From contig NZ_AXAE01000014.1 in assembly GCF_000472705.1 (NCBI RefSeq), forward strand, positions 124,001 to 188,000: a stretch of 64,000 bases of DNA. The letters are read 5' to 3'. This DNA is from Mesorhizobium erdmanii USDA 3471 (lineage in GTDB: Bacteria > Pseudomonadota > Alphaproteobacteria > Rhizobiales > Rhizobiaceae). The notes below the pieces were generated by a model that was given only the letters and a program-made list of their open reading frames with translations, ran no database searches and was not told the DNA's origin. Every line of letters starts with the position of its first letter. Positions within the stretch are counted from its first letter, which is position 1. Positions 31,520 through 39,625 of the stretch are shown one piece after another. Position numbers and translations under genes: made by a program.

Positions 31520-32959
31520 TCAGACCGCGACCACCTTGCTCAGATGTTCGCCCAGCCGGCAGGCCAGCGCGGTGATCGTCGTCGTCGGGTTGGCTTGACC
31601 GGATGTGCAGAACACCGAGGAACCGCCGACATAGAGATTGTCCATGCCATGCACCTTGCAGTCGGCGTCCACCACGCTCCTGGTGAGATCGGTGCCCATG
31701 CGCGTGCCGCCCATGTGGTGGTGTCCGGCGGTTTCCTCGTTGGTCGGATAGTCCTCGCCGTTGGCAATCCAGTCCATGAGGCGGACGCGGCCAAGATCCT
31801 TCTCGATCAGCGTCGTGCCGAACAGTTTCAGGCCTTCGACCAGCGTGCGGCGTTCCAGTTCCGATTTCTTCCAGTGCAGTTCGATGCGCGGCACGCCGGC
31901 ATGATCGACATCGGTCTTCGACAGTTCGATCTGGTTGGAGGCGAGCGGCGCCTGCTCCCAGGCGACATAGAGCTGGGCCGCGCAGCGCAGATTCTGGCTG
32001 AGCTGATAAGCGGCCCATTCGGCCGCGTCGGGCGCGGTGCAGGCGAGGTCGGCGATCAGCCTCTTGACGCCGGCATAGGGCGTCTCGATCAGCCGGATGC
32101 CGAAGTTCATGATCTGAAGGCGCTGCATCGCCGCAAGCGTCGGCGAGAAGAAGGCCTCGTTGACGGCATCGACCTCGAACTCGTCATAGTTGGCCAGGAT
32201 GGCATTGCCGCCCTCGAAGGTCGGATGTTCCATCCAGTAGCGGCCAAGCGCTGCCGCATTGGGCACGACACCGCCGTTGGACCGCTGGTTCGACCACAGA
32301 AGCAGCCGCGAATTCTCCAGCCCGCCGGTGCAGGTAATGAAGTAGTCGGCGCTGAAGGTACCGGCATCCTGGCCGTTCGACCACAGCCGGGCGCCCGTCA
32401 CCGTCTTGCCGTCACCCGCGAGTTCGGTGGCGTAGGTGTTGAGCACGACGGCGATGTTCCTGCTCTTGTCGAGTTCGTCGGCGAATTTTTCGGCAAAGCG
32501 CACCGCCGGGCTCTTGATCAACTGCACCCAGCGTATGTCGTCCGAGATTGGCACATCCGGCCGGAATTCGGGAAGGTCGAGTATATCGCGCACTTCCGGC
32601 AGAAAGGGTTCGATGTCGGTACGGCGGATCGGCCAGCCCGTATCCGGCGCCCACACCTTCGGCTCGAAATCCAGTTTGTCGAGCACGCGGCACCAGCCGG
32701 CCCAGTGGTTGGAGCTGCCGCCCATGTACCGCAGCCTGGTGATATCTAGGTCGAAATAGAAATCGCCGACTTTGGCTCCACGGTAGAAGTCCTGCGACTC
32801 GTCGCTGAACTCCCGCGAGCCGGCTTCCAGCACCACGACCGGGATGCCGGCGGCACCCAGCTTGCGGGCAACGGTGGTGCCGGCCGGGCCCGAACCGAGG
32901 ATGCAGACCTTGGGTTTGAAGTTGGCGGCGCGATACGCGTTATAGCTGTCGAAGATCAT
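31520..32959 (-). CDS. GMC-family FAD-dependent oxidoreductase
   Basis: A 479-residue glucose-methanol-choline oxidoreductase. The FAD-binding fold is at the N-terminus (KVCILGSGPAGTTVARKLG ... VVVLEAGSREF), followed by GGSSNHWAGWC, and the GMC C-terminal domain has AGHHHMGGTRMGTD with the catalytic-type His pair and YVGGSSVFCTSGQANPT. Such enzymes oxidise alcohols or sugars; the shorter type here resembles large subunits of membrane-linked dehydrogenases. It has no signal peptide of its own. Its start overlaps the stop of a 58-residue ORF with a Tat-like leader by 4 bp. Confidence 0.9.
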   Translation of the reverse strand: MIFDSYNAYRAANFKPKVCILGSGPAGTTVARKLGAAGIPVVVLEAGSREFSDESQDFYRGAKVGDFYFDLDITRLRYMGGSSNHWAGWCRVLDKLDFEPKVWAPDTGWPIRRTDIEPFLPEVRDILDLPEFRPDVPISDDIRWVQLIKSPAVRFAEKFADELDKSRNIAVVLNTYATELAGDGKTVTGARLWSNGQDAGTFSADYFITCTGGLENSRLLLWSNQRSNGGVVPNAAALGRYWMEHPTFEGGNAILANYDEFEVDAVNEAFFSPTLAAMQRLQIMNFGIRLIETPYAGVKRLIADLACTAPDAAEWAAYQLSQNLRCAAQLYVAWEQAPLASNQIELSKTDVDHAGVPRIELHWKKSELERRTLVEGLKLFGTTLIEKDLGRVRLMDWIANGEDYPTNEETAGHHHMGGTRMGTDLTRSVVDADCKVHGMDNLYVGGSSVFCTSGQANPTTTITALACRLGEHLSKVVAV

Positions 32960-33132
32960 GCCAGGTCGCTTCGCTTCAGGATCCAGCCATTGACCACGAC
33001 GATCTCATTCTGATCGACTTGGGATGGACCGGCATCGGCCTCGGGCAGCTTGCGGAACAGGGACAGGGCAGGCAGGGCGACCAGCGCCTGGACGATCATG
33101 CGGCGCGGCATTTTCTTGATGAAGAAACTCAT
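32956..33132 (-). CDS. 58-aa protein with Tat-like leader, coupled to the GMC oxidoreductase
   Basis: A short ORF that starts MSFFIKKMPRRMIVQALVAL, a twin-arginine followed by a hydrophobic stretch, with a possible cleavage after EADA and a 24-residue mature tail (ending VVNGWILKRSDLA). Its TGA overlaps the ATG of the oxidoreductase (ATGA). In gluconate and fructose dehydrogenases a small subunit with a Tat leader carries the GMC large subunit across the membrane; those subunits are much longer (roughly 150-200 residues). This may be a minimal version. The start at 33132 is chosen for GAGAG upstream; ATG 33171 is an alternative. Confidence 0.6.
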   Translation of the reverse strand: MSFFIKKMPRRMIVQALVALPALSLFRKLPEADAGPSQVDQNEIVVVNGWILKRSDLA

Positions 33133-33305
33133 GACAGGTCTCTCGGATAGGGGCTTCGATCCGCATGACATTCCCCGAACGGCACACGCATCGTCATGGA
33201 AGCCAGTATCGTGCCAAGCCCGGCCTCAAGGCAGTGAGGCGGCACAACCGAATGCAAACAGGGTTAGAAATTCCTTAACAGGCCGGTTGTGCCGGATCGG
33301 TCGGC

Positions 33306-34067
33306 TCAAGCGGCGGCTGAGATGTCCGTATCGAGGATCGTCAGGTTGCGGCCCCGATGCTTGGCTTGGTAGAGGCGCTGGTCCGCGGCGCGCATCAGTT
33401 CCGATACGGTGACATCCTCGCCACAGACGGTGCCGCCGATGCTGACGGTCAGTGGAATGGTGCGTTCGTCCACGGGTCGGAAACGGATCAACTCGACCTC
33501 GCGGCGAATGCGCTCGGCGACGCGCTTGGCCTCCTGCTCGGTGGCTCCGACCAGAAACGCGCAGAATTCCTCGCCGCCGATGCGGCCGAGCACGTCGCCG
33601 CTGCGCACGCCTCGCTCGATGGCGCTGGCGATCAACAGCAGCGCGTCGTCGCCAGTCAGGTGACCGAAACTGTCATTGATCTTCTTGAAATGATCGGCGT
33701 CGATGATCAGCAGCGCGCCGCGGTCGGACTTGCGCCGTGAACCATCCAGCGCGGCAAAGAAACTTTCCCGGTTGAGCATCCCGGTCATGTCGTCACGGCT
33801 CGCCTTCTCCGACAGGCGGCGGTGCGCCGCGGCGAGCTGGGCGTGCGCGCGGGCAAGTTCGCGATGCGCGTTTTTCAACCTGTCGCTCTGCCAGAAGGTG
33901 CTGGCGCAGGCCACCCAGGCAAGCACCAGCGGACAGAGCGTCGAGGCAAGCCAAATCGTCCGGTTGACCGGGAATCCCAAGGCGGGAACGATGATCAGCG
34001 TCAGAAGAAGGGAGGCGGCGACGGAGGCGAAAGCGATAGCGGCGGATTTCAGAATGATGCTGTTCAT
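33306..34067 (-). CDS. Membrane-bound diguanylate cyclase
   Basis: A 253-residue GGDEF-family protein. Two transmembrane helices (about 8-30 and 38-58) are joined by a very short loop; a helical linker (LARAHAQLAAAHRRL) leads to the catalytic domain. The active site GGEEF lies at 164-168, and an RSGD inhibitory-site motif at 155-158, five residues before it. It should make cyclic di-GMP from two GTP with product inhibition. With almost no periplasmic sensor region, the input is unclear. No EAL partner is adjacent. Confidence 0.93.
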   Translation of the reverse strand: MNSIILKSAAIAFASVAASLLLTLIIVPALGFPVNRTIWLASTLCPLVLAWVACASTFWQSDRLKNAHRELARAHAQLAAAHRRLSEKASRDDMTGMLNRESFFAALDGSRRKSDRGALLIIDADHFKKINDSFGHLTGDDALLLIASAIERGVRSGDVLGRIGGEEFCAFLVGATEQEAKRVAERIRREVELIRFRPVDERTIPLTVSIGGTVCGEDVTVSELMRAADQRLYQAKHRGRNLTILDTDISAAA

Positions 34068-34229
34068 CGCGGGCTCCCCACAGGACTGTCTCTGTGCCAG
34101 CAAGCCCTGAAGGCCACCTTTCCCGGTTGCTTAAAATTTGAATCGTAGGACCATTTCTGCCACTGAAAGCGCGTGAAAGTTGTGGATAAAGTCCCTTTCG
34201 GATTCCCCGTTTCATGCCATAAGGGGCGC

Positions 34230-34934
34230 ATGACCACGCTGCCTGATCCCGCCCGCTTCGCCCATGTCACCGACTGGGTGTTCGACCTCGACAACACGCT
34301 CTATCCGCATCATTCGAATCTGTTCTCGCAGATCGACGTCAAGATGACCGCCTATGTCGGCGAATTGCTGGCGCTGCCCCGCGAGGAGGCGCGCAAGCTG
34401 CAGAAGGAGCTTTATCGCGAATACGGCACGACGCTGAACGGGCTGATGACACGCCACGGCATCGATCCGGATGATTTCCTCGAGAAGGTGCACGACATCG
34501 ATTATTCATGGCTCGTGCCCGATCCTGTCCTCGGCACCGCCATCCGCCAGCTTCCCGGCCGCAAGTTCATTTTCACCAATGGCGACCGCAGGCACGCCGA
34601 GCGCACCGCGCGCCAGCTCGGCATCCTCGACCATTTCGACGACATCTTCGATATCGTCGCCGCCGATCTCAATCCCAAGCCCGCGCGCCAGACCTACGAG
34701 AAGTTCGCCGAACTGCACGCCGTCACCGGCCACAATGCCGTGATGTTCGAGGATCTCGCCCGCAACCTGGAGGTGCCGAAGGCGCTGGGCATGACCACCG
34801 TGCTGGTCGTGCCGCGCAATTTCGAGCCGACCTTTGCCGAGATCTGGGAGCGCGATCCCACGCAGGAAGACGATGTCGATTTCGTCACCGACGATCTCGC
34901 AACGTTTCTTACGACAATAGTCGCAAAGGGGTAG
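34230..34934 (+). CDS. HAD-family pyrimidine 5'-nucleotidase
   Basis: A 234-residue haloacid-dehalogenase hydrolase of the SDT1/PHM8-like type. Motif I is WVFDLDNTLYPH (nucleophile and acid Asp), motif II FTNGDRRHAER, motif III lysine in LNPKPARQTYEKF, and motif IV MFEDLARNLEVPK. A four-helix cap (MTAYVGELLALPREEARKLQ) lies after motif I. Members hydrolyse nucleoside monophosphates such as UMP or CMP. AAGGGG precedes the ATG at 34230. It ends in a long hairpin shared with the convergent LOG gene. Confidence 0.88.
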   Translation: MTTLPDPARFAHVTDWVFDLDNTLYPHHSNLFSQIDVKMTAYVGELLALPREEARKLQKELYREYGTTLNGLMTRHGIDPDDFLEKVHDIDYSWLVPDPVLGTAIRQLPGRKFIFTNGDRRHAERTARQLGILDHFDDIFDIVAADLNPKPARQTYEKFAELHAVTGHNAVMFEDLARNLEVPKALGMTTVLVVPRNFEPTFAEIWERDPTQEDDVDFVTDDLATFLTTIVAKG

Positions 34935-34937
34935 GGC

Positions 34938-34989
34938 AGTAGGGCAGTGGGAAGTGTCTTCGGGCCTTGACTTCCCCTACTGCCCTACT
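34938..34989. terminator. Long hairpin between convergent HAD and LOG genes
   Basis: Arms 34938-34954 and 34971-34989 form 17 pairs with one 2-base bulge (AGTAGGGCAGTGGGAAG against CTTCCCCTACTGCCCTACT). It lies exactly between the two stop codons. Direct repeats of GTAGGGCA and TACTCCC extend the arms. Probably a bidirectional terminator, though without a strong T-run. Confidence 0.7.
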
Positions 34990-34992
34990 CCC

Positions 34993-35847
34993 TTACTCCC
35001 CTAATTTGTAGAACCGGCTGATAATGCCCCAGGCTTCGTCGGCGGTGTCGACGAAATCGATGATGTCCTGGTCGCCGGGGCTGATCGTGCCTTGCTCGGC
35101 CAGGAAGTCGAGATCGATCGCCCGCTTCCAGAACGACTTGCCGAACAGGATCACCGGAACGCGCTCCATGCGTCCGGTCTGGATCAAGGTCAGCGTCTCG
35201 AAGAACTCGTCCATCGTGCCGAACCCGCCGGGAAACACCGCCACCGCCTTGGCGCGCATGACGAAATGCATCTTGCGGATGGCGAAATAGTGGAAGTTGA
35301 AACATAGCTCCGGCGTCACATAGGCGTTCGGCGCCTGCTCGTGCGGCAGCACGATGTTGAGGCCGATCGATGGCGCGCCGACGTCATCGGCGCCGCGATT
35401 CCCCGCTTCCATCACGCCAGGCCCGCCGCCGGTCACCACGACATATTCGCGGTAGTACGAAGCGGCCGACTGCTGCGAGCAAAGCCGCGCGAATTTGCGC
35501 GCCTCCTCGTAATATTTGCTGTTAGCCTCGAGGTTCTTCTTCTGCGTCTCGTTCTTGGCCGCCCAGGCTTCGCCACCGGGCTCCGGCAGGCGCGCGCCGC
35601 CAAACAGGATCACCGTCGAACGGATACCGCGCTCGGCGAGGATCATTTCCGGCTTCAGCAGCTCCAGCTGTAGCCGGACCGCGCGCAATTCGCGCCGAGT
35701 CATGAAGTCGGGATCGTTCCATGCCAGCCGATAGGTCTCGGCCCTGGTCTGCGGCGTGTCCGGCACGCTTTTCGACCGCTCCAGATCCTCGTCCGAATGC
35801 GGCAGCGGGGTCCACCCCGCCTTTTCCATGGGAGTCATCGAATCCAC
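34993..35847 (-). CDS. LOG-family nucleotide 5'-monophosphate nucleosidase
   Basis: A 284-residue member of the lysine-decarboxylase-like/LOG family. The catalytic signature is intact: VVTGGGPGVMEAGNRGA and AVFPGGFGTMDEFFETLTLIQTGR. An N-terminal extension of about 70 residues precedes the Rossmann core (STVILFGGAR). Short LOG proteins release cytokinin bases; longer ones such as this act more like general nucleotide nucleosidases. In a plant-associated bacterium a cytokinin role is possible but not shown by sequence. Confidence 0.88.
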   Translation of the reverse strand: MDSMTPMEKAGWTPLPHSDEDLERSKSVPDTPQTRAETYRLAWNDPDFMTRRELRAVRLQLELLKPEMILAERGIRSTVILFGGARLPEPGGEAWAAKNETQKKNLEANSKYYEEARKFARLCSQQSAASYYREYVVVTGGGPGVMEAGNRGADDVGAPSIGLNIVLPHEQAPNAYVTPELCFNFHYFAIRKMHFVMRAKAVAVFPGGFGTMDEFFETLTLIQTGRMERVPVILFGKSFWKRAIDLDFLAEQGTISPGDQDIIDFVDTADEAWGIISRFYKLGE

Positions 35848-35940
35848 CGTCCAATTCCTTTACTTGCGCCGTCCCATGACGCAGGCGCGATTGACCCCCA
35901 TTGAGCCTTAACATAGGGTCCGCGCGACTTTCAAAACAGG

Positions 35941-35961
35941 TTAAGGCGCAGCCCCTTAACA
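35941..35961. promoter_or_regulatory. Inverted repeat in the dapD leader
   Basis: GTTAAGG-N7-CCTTAAC, perfect seven-base arms, 22 bp before the dapD start. It could be an operator or a leader hairpin. A related TTAACA word lies at 35908-35913. Confidence 0.45.
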
Positions 35962-35982
35962 GCTTGGTAATGGAGCGGAATC

Positions 35983-36837
35983 ATGTCGAAGCCCGATCTG
36001 GCGAGCCTCGAAAAGACCATCGAGAGGGCCTTCGAGGAACGCGACACGATTTCGACCGCGACCCGCGGCGAAACGCGCGATGCCATCCAGTCGGCGCTCG
36101 ACCTGCTCGACAGCGGCGCCGCTCGCGTCGCCGAACGCCAGGCGGACGGCAAGTGGCACGTCAACCAGTGGCTGAAGAAGGCGGTGCTGCTCTCCTTCCG
36201 GCTCAACCCGATGGAGATCATCAAGGGTGGCCCGGGCGAGGCAGTCTGGTGGGACAAGGTGCCGTCGAAGTTCGATGGCTGGAGCGCCGTCGATTTCGAG
36301 AAGGCGGGCTTCCGCGCCGTGCCGTCGTCGATCGTGCGCCGTTCCGCCTATGTCGCTCCGGGCGCCGTGCTGATGCCGTCCTTCGTCAATGTCGGCGCCT
36401 ATGTCGACACCGGCACCATGGTCGACACCTGGGCCTCGGTCGGCTCCTGCGCCCAGATCGGCAAGAATGTCCACCTTTCTGGTGGCGTCGGCATCGGCGG
36501 CGTGCTGGAGCCGATGCAGGCCGGCCCCACCATCATCGAGGACAATTGCTTCATCGGCGCGCGTTCGGAAGTGGTCGAGGGCTGCATCGTGCGCGAAGGC
36601 TCGGTGCTCGGCATGGGCGTCTTCATCGGCCAGTCGACCAAGATCGTCGACCGCGCCACCGGCGAGGTCTTCTACGGCGAAGTGCCGCCGAATTCGGTCG
36701 TCGTCGCCGGCTCGCTGCCGGGCAAGCCCTTGCCCAATGGTGAGCCTGGCCCCAGCCTGTACAGCGCCGTCATCGTCAAGCGCGTCGATGCCAGGACCCG
36801 GTCGAAGACCTCGATCAACGAATTGCTGCGCGATTGA
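35983..36837 (+). CDS. dapD: 2,3,4,5-tetrahydropyridine-2,6-dicarboxylate N-succinyltransferase
   Basis: A 284-residue trimeric acyltransferase of the lysine/diaminopimelate pathway. The N-terminal helical domain precedes a left-handed beta-helix built of hexapeptide repeats (from [54 protein letters not shown] on), and the C-terminal segment has [11 protein letters not shown]. It transfers succinyl from succinyl-CoA to tetrahydrodipicolinate. Length and motifs fit the family exactly. dapE, acting two steps later, lies 2.8 kb downstream on the same strand. Confidence 0.97.
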   Translation: MSKPDLASLEKTIERAFEERDTISTATRGETRDAIQSALDLLDSGAARVAERQADGKWHVNQWLKKAVLLSFRLNPMEIIKGGPGEAVWWDKVPSKFDGWSAVDFEKAGFRAVPSSIVRRSAYVAPGAVLMPSFVNVGAYVDTGTMVDTWASVGSCAQIGKNVHLSGGVGIGGVLEPMQAGPTIIEDNCFIGARSEVVEGCIVREGSVLGMGVFIGQSTKIVDRATGEVFYGEVPPNSVVVAGSLPGKPLPNGEPGPSLYSAVIVKRVDARTRSKTSINELLRD

Positions 36838-36909
36838 TCTTTCCGCAAAGCGGGCGCACCTTCCGCCGGCGCGACAATCCGTCGCGCTGATTCAACATGG
36901 AGGGGTGAC

Positions 36910-37272
36910 ATGGACTGGAAATATCTGCTGACGAGTTTCGACGGTCGCATCAACCGCGCCAAGTTCTGGGCTGGTATCGGCGTGTTCATCGTTATCGGCA
37001 TTGTCGCCTTCATTCTCGACTCGATCCTCGGTACGCGTTTCACCACCAGCAGCGGCGCCCAGGTCGGCATCATCGGCATCCTCTTCGCGCTGGCATCGAT
37101 CTATTTCGCCCTTGCCCTGTATGCCAAACGCTGGCACGACCGCAACAAATCGGGCTGGTGGACGCTGATCGGCCTGGTACCTGTTATCGGCGGCATCTGG
37201 CTGTTGGTCGAACTCGGCATCCTCCAAGGCACTGGTGGTGCCAATCAATACGGACCGGACCCGCTTGCCTGA
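36910..37272 (+). CDS. DUF805 membrane protein, first of a tandem pair
   Basis: A 120-residue protein with three or four hydrophobic segments. It begins MDWKYLLTSFDGRINRAKFW, the typical DUF805 entry, and contains YAKRWHDRNKSGWWTLIGLVPVIGGIW, the family's second conserved block. Function is unknown; such proteins (YhaH, YhaI) are small inner-membrane proteins. It overlaps or abuts a second DUF805 gene, which suggests they work together. Confidence 0.88.
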   Translation: MDWKYLLTSFDGRINRAKFWAGIGVFIVIGIVAFILDSILGTRFTTSSGAQVGIIGILFALASIYFALALYAKRWHDRNKSGWWTLIGLVPVIGGIWLLVELGILQGTGGANQYGPDPLA

Positions 37273-37642
37273 CAGTTCAAATCTTACCTGGCTTTTCTTC
37301 AAGACATCGGGCCGCGTCAGTCGCGCGGCCTATTTTCTTGGCGGCTTGCTGGTCGCCATCATTCAGGCATTTCCACTCTACCGCTTCACGCTGGTGCCGG
37401 AAGGCTCGGCCGAGAGCAACATGTGGTCGTTCATCTTCTTCATCGCCTTCATCGCCTCGCTGTGGTCGAACATCGTGCTGGCGGTGAAGCGGCTGCACGA
37501 CCTCGACAAGCCGGGCATCGCCGCGTTGATCCTGTTCGTGCCGGTGCTGTCGATCGTCGCCTTTCTTGTGTTATGCCTGTTTCCAGGGCAGCCTGGGCCA
37601 AACCGTTATGGCCGGCGCACCAACGAGCCGGCACAACCCTAG
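37265..37642 (+). CDS. DUF805 membrane protein, second of a tandem pair
   Basis: A protein of about 125 residues from a TTG at 37265 (a GTG at 37235 is the alternative). It has the DUF805 pattern WLFFKTSGRVSRAAYFLGGL, and VLAVKRLHDLDKPGIAALILFVPVLSIVAFLVLCLFPGQPGPNRYG. It overlaps the first copy by 8 bp. The two differ strongly, so the duplication is old. Role unknown. Confidence 0.82.
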   Translation: MPDSSNLTWLFFKTSGRVSRAAYFLGGLLVAIIQAFPLYRFTLVPEGSAESNMWSFIFFIAFIASLWSNIVLAVKRLHDLDKPGIAALILFVPVLSIVAFLVLCLFPGQPGPNRYGRRTNEPAQP

Positions 37643-37754
37643 AGCCGGATGATCTCAGGTCGGATCGACCTGAGATCTGAATCCGGCTCTAAATCAAAGA
37701 GATAGAGCATGATGTCGTCCGAAAACCGCTTCACACTTTTCGGCATAATGCTCT
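37641..37754. repeat. Two rhizobial palindromic repeats in tandem
   Basis: Hairpin 1 (37641-37690) runs from AGAGCCGGATGATCTCAGGT to its complement ending ATCCGGCTCT. Hairpin 2 (37704-37754) runs from AGAGCATGATGTCGTCCGAA to CGGCATAATGCTCT with AACCGCTTCACACTT in the centre. The second is a form I recall as frequent in Mesorhizobium and Rhizobium intergenic DNA. They fill the gap between the DUF805 pair and the next gene. The first base of hairpin 1 is the last base of the DUF805 stop codon region. Confidence 0.72.
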
Positions 37755-37769
37755 GAGGACCGATCGGAC

Positions 37770-38543
37770 ATGCGCTACCGTACGCTTGATCCGAACCTGA
37801 TCATCGACACCGCCGAACGGCTGGAGGGCCGCGTCGCCGAGCGTTTTCCCAATGCCGGGCTGCGCGGCGTCGCCGCCGAGCTGGTCTCGCTGTCGCGCGA
37901 TCTGGCCAAGGCGGCGAAAGGGCTGGAAGAACCGATCTGGTGGCTGCGCGGCCTCATCATCGCCGCCTTCGTCGCCGGGGTGCTGGTGTTCGTTTTCGTC
38001 GGCACCATCCTGCCGCTCGATCGAATTTCAGGCAATGACGATGCCCTGCAATCGGTGCAAGGCATCGAGGCATCGATCAACACCTGCATTCTCGCCGTGC
38101 TCGGCCTGCTGGCCCTGATCCGCACCGAGGAGCGCATCAAGCGCAAGAAGGTATTCCGCCAGCTGCACGGCCTGCGCTCGCTGATCCATGTCATCGACAT
38201 GCACCAGCTGACCAAGGATCCGGCGGCGCTTTCGGCCAGTTTCAAGCCGATGGCCCATTCGCCGGCCCGCATCACCAATGCCGCCGATCTTGCCCGCTAC
38301 CTCGATTATTGCTCGGAAATGCTGTCGATCACCGGCAAGATCGCCGCACTCTTCGCCCAGTCGGTCAATGACGATGTCGTCATCGACGGCGTCAACGACA
38401 TCGAGAACCTTTCGTCCAACCTGTCGCGCAAGATCTGGCAGAAGATCACGCTGATCGAGAACCAGCCGGCGGCACAACCTGTTCCGGCGCCAGTCCCGGC
38501 GAGCCAAGCCGCGCCGCTTCCGCGGCGCGCACCAAAGCGGTAA
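37770..38543 (+). CDS. Two-helix membrane protein of unknown function
   Basis: A 257-residue protein with transmembrane helices at about 58-82 (LRGLIIAAFVAGVLVFVFVG) and 104-118 (CILAVLGLLALI). The long cytoplasmic C-terminus contains RIKRKKVFRQLHGLRSLIHVIDMHQLTKDP and ends in a Pro/Ala-rich tail. I do not recognise the family; the central helical part looks conserved rather than random. Its last 98 bp overlap the 3' end of the convergent panE gene, and that overlapped part encodes the low-complexity tail. Confidence 0.8.
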   Translation: MRYRTLDPNLIIDTAERLEGRVAERFPNAGLRGVAAELVSLSRDLAKAAKGLEEPIWWLRGLIIAAFVAGVLVFVFVGTILPLDRISGNDDALQSVQGIEASINTCILAVLGLLALIRTEERIKRKKVFRQLHGLRSLIHVIDMHQLTKDPAALSASFKPMAHSPARITNAADLARYLDYCSEMLSITGKIAALFAQSVNDDVVIDGVNDIENLSSNLSRKIWQKITLIENQPAAQPVPAPVPASQAAPLPRRAPKR

Positions 38544-39498
38544 CGCTTTTCAAGAGCGGCGCCGGCGTGCCTGTTCTTTCGGCCAGGCCAAGCACCGCTC
38601 CTTGCAGTTCGCTGATCTCCGTCGGCCGGCCGCGCTGCAGGTCGTCCCACATCGACGAGCGTGCCTGAGGGTCGATCGCCAGCATGCGCCGCGCCAGCAA
38701 TTTGAACAGCCAGTCCGGCAGCCGCAGCACCTTCGGCAGCAACGCCGGCCGCAGCCCGGCGATCCGCGCCGGCTCGATGCCGGTGGCCTTCATCGCCAGC
38801 AAGGCCTCGTCGATCTGGCCGGCCAGGATCAGCCGCCAGCGGCGATCGGCGAGTTCGCTCGCCAGCGGCAGTCCGGACAGCGCCACCAACGCGTTGTTGA
38901 GGTTCATCAAAAGCTTGCCCCATAGCACCGCCTTCATGTCGCCATGCGTCTCGACGGCCAGCCCCTCGACATCAAGAAGACTGGGGACGTCGAGAAGGCC
39001 GGCAAGACGGCGATCCTCGATCATCACCTTGCCGTCGCTGGCGCGGTGGACGCGCAGCGGCAAGGTGCCGTCCGGCGATTGCACGACATTGAACGGCACC
39101 ATGCCGGCGAGCACCGTCCGCGAGCCGAGCTCGGCGCGAAGCCTGTCGGCATTGTCGACGCCGTTCTGCAGGCTGATCACCACGGCATCGGGGCGGGCAT
39201 GGGCCTTGATCAGCGCGGCCATCTCCCGCGTCGCGCCGCTCTTGACGGTGACCAGGATCACGTCCGCCTCGGGCAAGGCGGCTGCCGGATTGGCGGTGAT
39301 GCCGAGCCGGTCCGGCTCGACCAGGCGATCGCGGCCTTCAAGGTCGCTGATGCGCAATCCGCCCAGCCGCAGCGCGGTCTCGATGCGCGGGCGGGCGAGC
39401 AGAATCACCTCTCGCCCGGCTATCGCCAGGCAGCCGCCGACATAACAGCCTATGCTGCCGGCGCCGGCGATGACGATCCGTTTACCCCCGTTTGCCAT
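38446..39498 (-). CDS. PanE-type 2-dehydropantoate 2-reductase
   Basis: A 350-residue member of the ketopantoate reductase family. The NADP-binding motif is IVIAGAGSIGCYVGGCLA; the substrate half shows SLQNGVDNADRL and GDMKAVLWGKLLMNLNNALVALSG, where the lysine is catalytic in PanE. It would reduce 2-dehydropantoate to pantoate, but many paralogues act on other 2-keto acids and the C-terminus is longer than in E. coli PanE. The start at 39498 is chosen over a GTG-type extension. Its 3' end overlaps the convergent gene by 98 bp. Confidence 0.85.
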   Translation of the reverse strand: MANGGKRIVIAGAGSIGCYVGGCLAIAGREVILLARPRIETALRLGGLRISDLEGRDRLVEPDRLGITANPAAALPEADVILVTVKSGATREMAALIKAHARPDAVVISLQNGVDNADRLRAELGSRTVLAGMVPFNVVQSPDGTLPLRVHRASDGKVMIEDRRLAGLLDVPSLLDVEGLAVETHGDMKAVLWGKLLMNLNNALVALSGLPLASELADRRWRLILAGQIDEALLAMKATGIEPARIAGLRPALLPKVLRLPDWLFKLLARRMLAIDPQARSSMWDDLQRGRPTEISELQGAVLGLAERTGTPAPLLKSVTALVRAAEAARLGSPGLAPEQVVPPAGSRSA

Positions 39499-39625
39499 CT
39501 CTCGCCCCGCACCTGTCGGCAACTATACGACATGAAAACCATAATGTCGGCGGCGTGTCAGGCCATTGGGCTGGCCTCTATGTCGGACCGTGACAGGCCC
39601 TCAGCTTTCGACTATCGCTTTTGCC

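Noticed and set aside
37235..37264. GTG start for the second DUF805 gene
   Set aside because: The extra ten residues (MVPINTDRTR) do not belong to the family start; the TTG at 37265 is preferred, although this remains uncertain.
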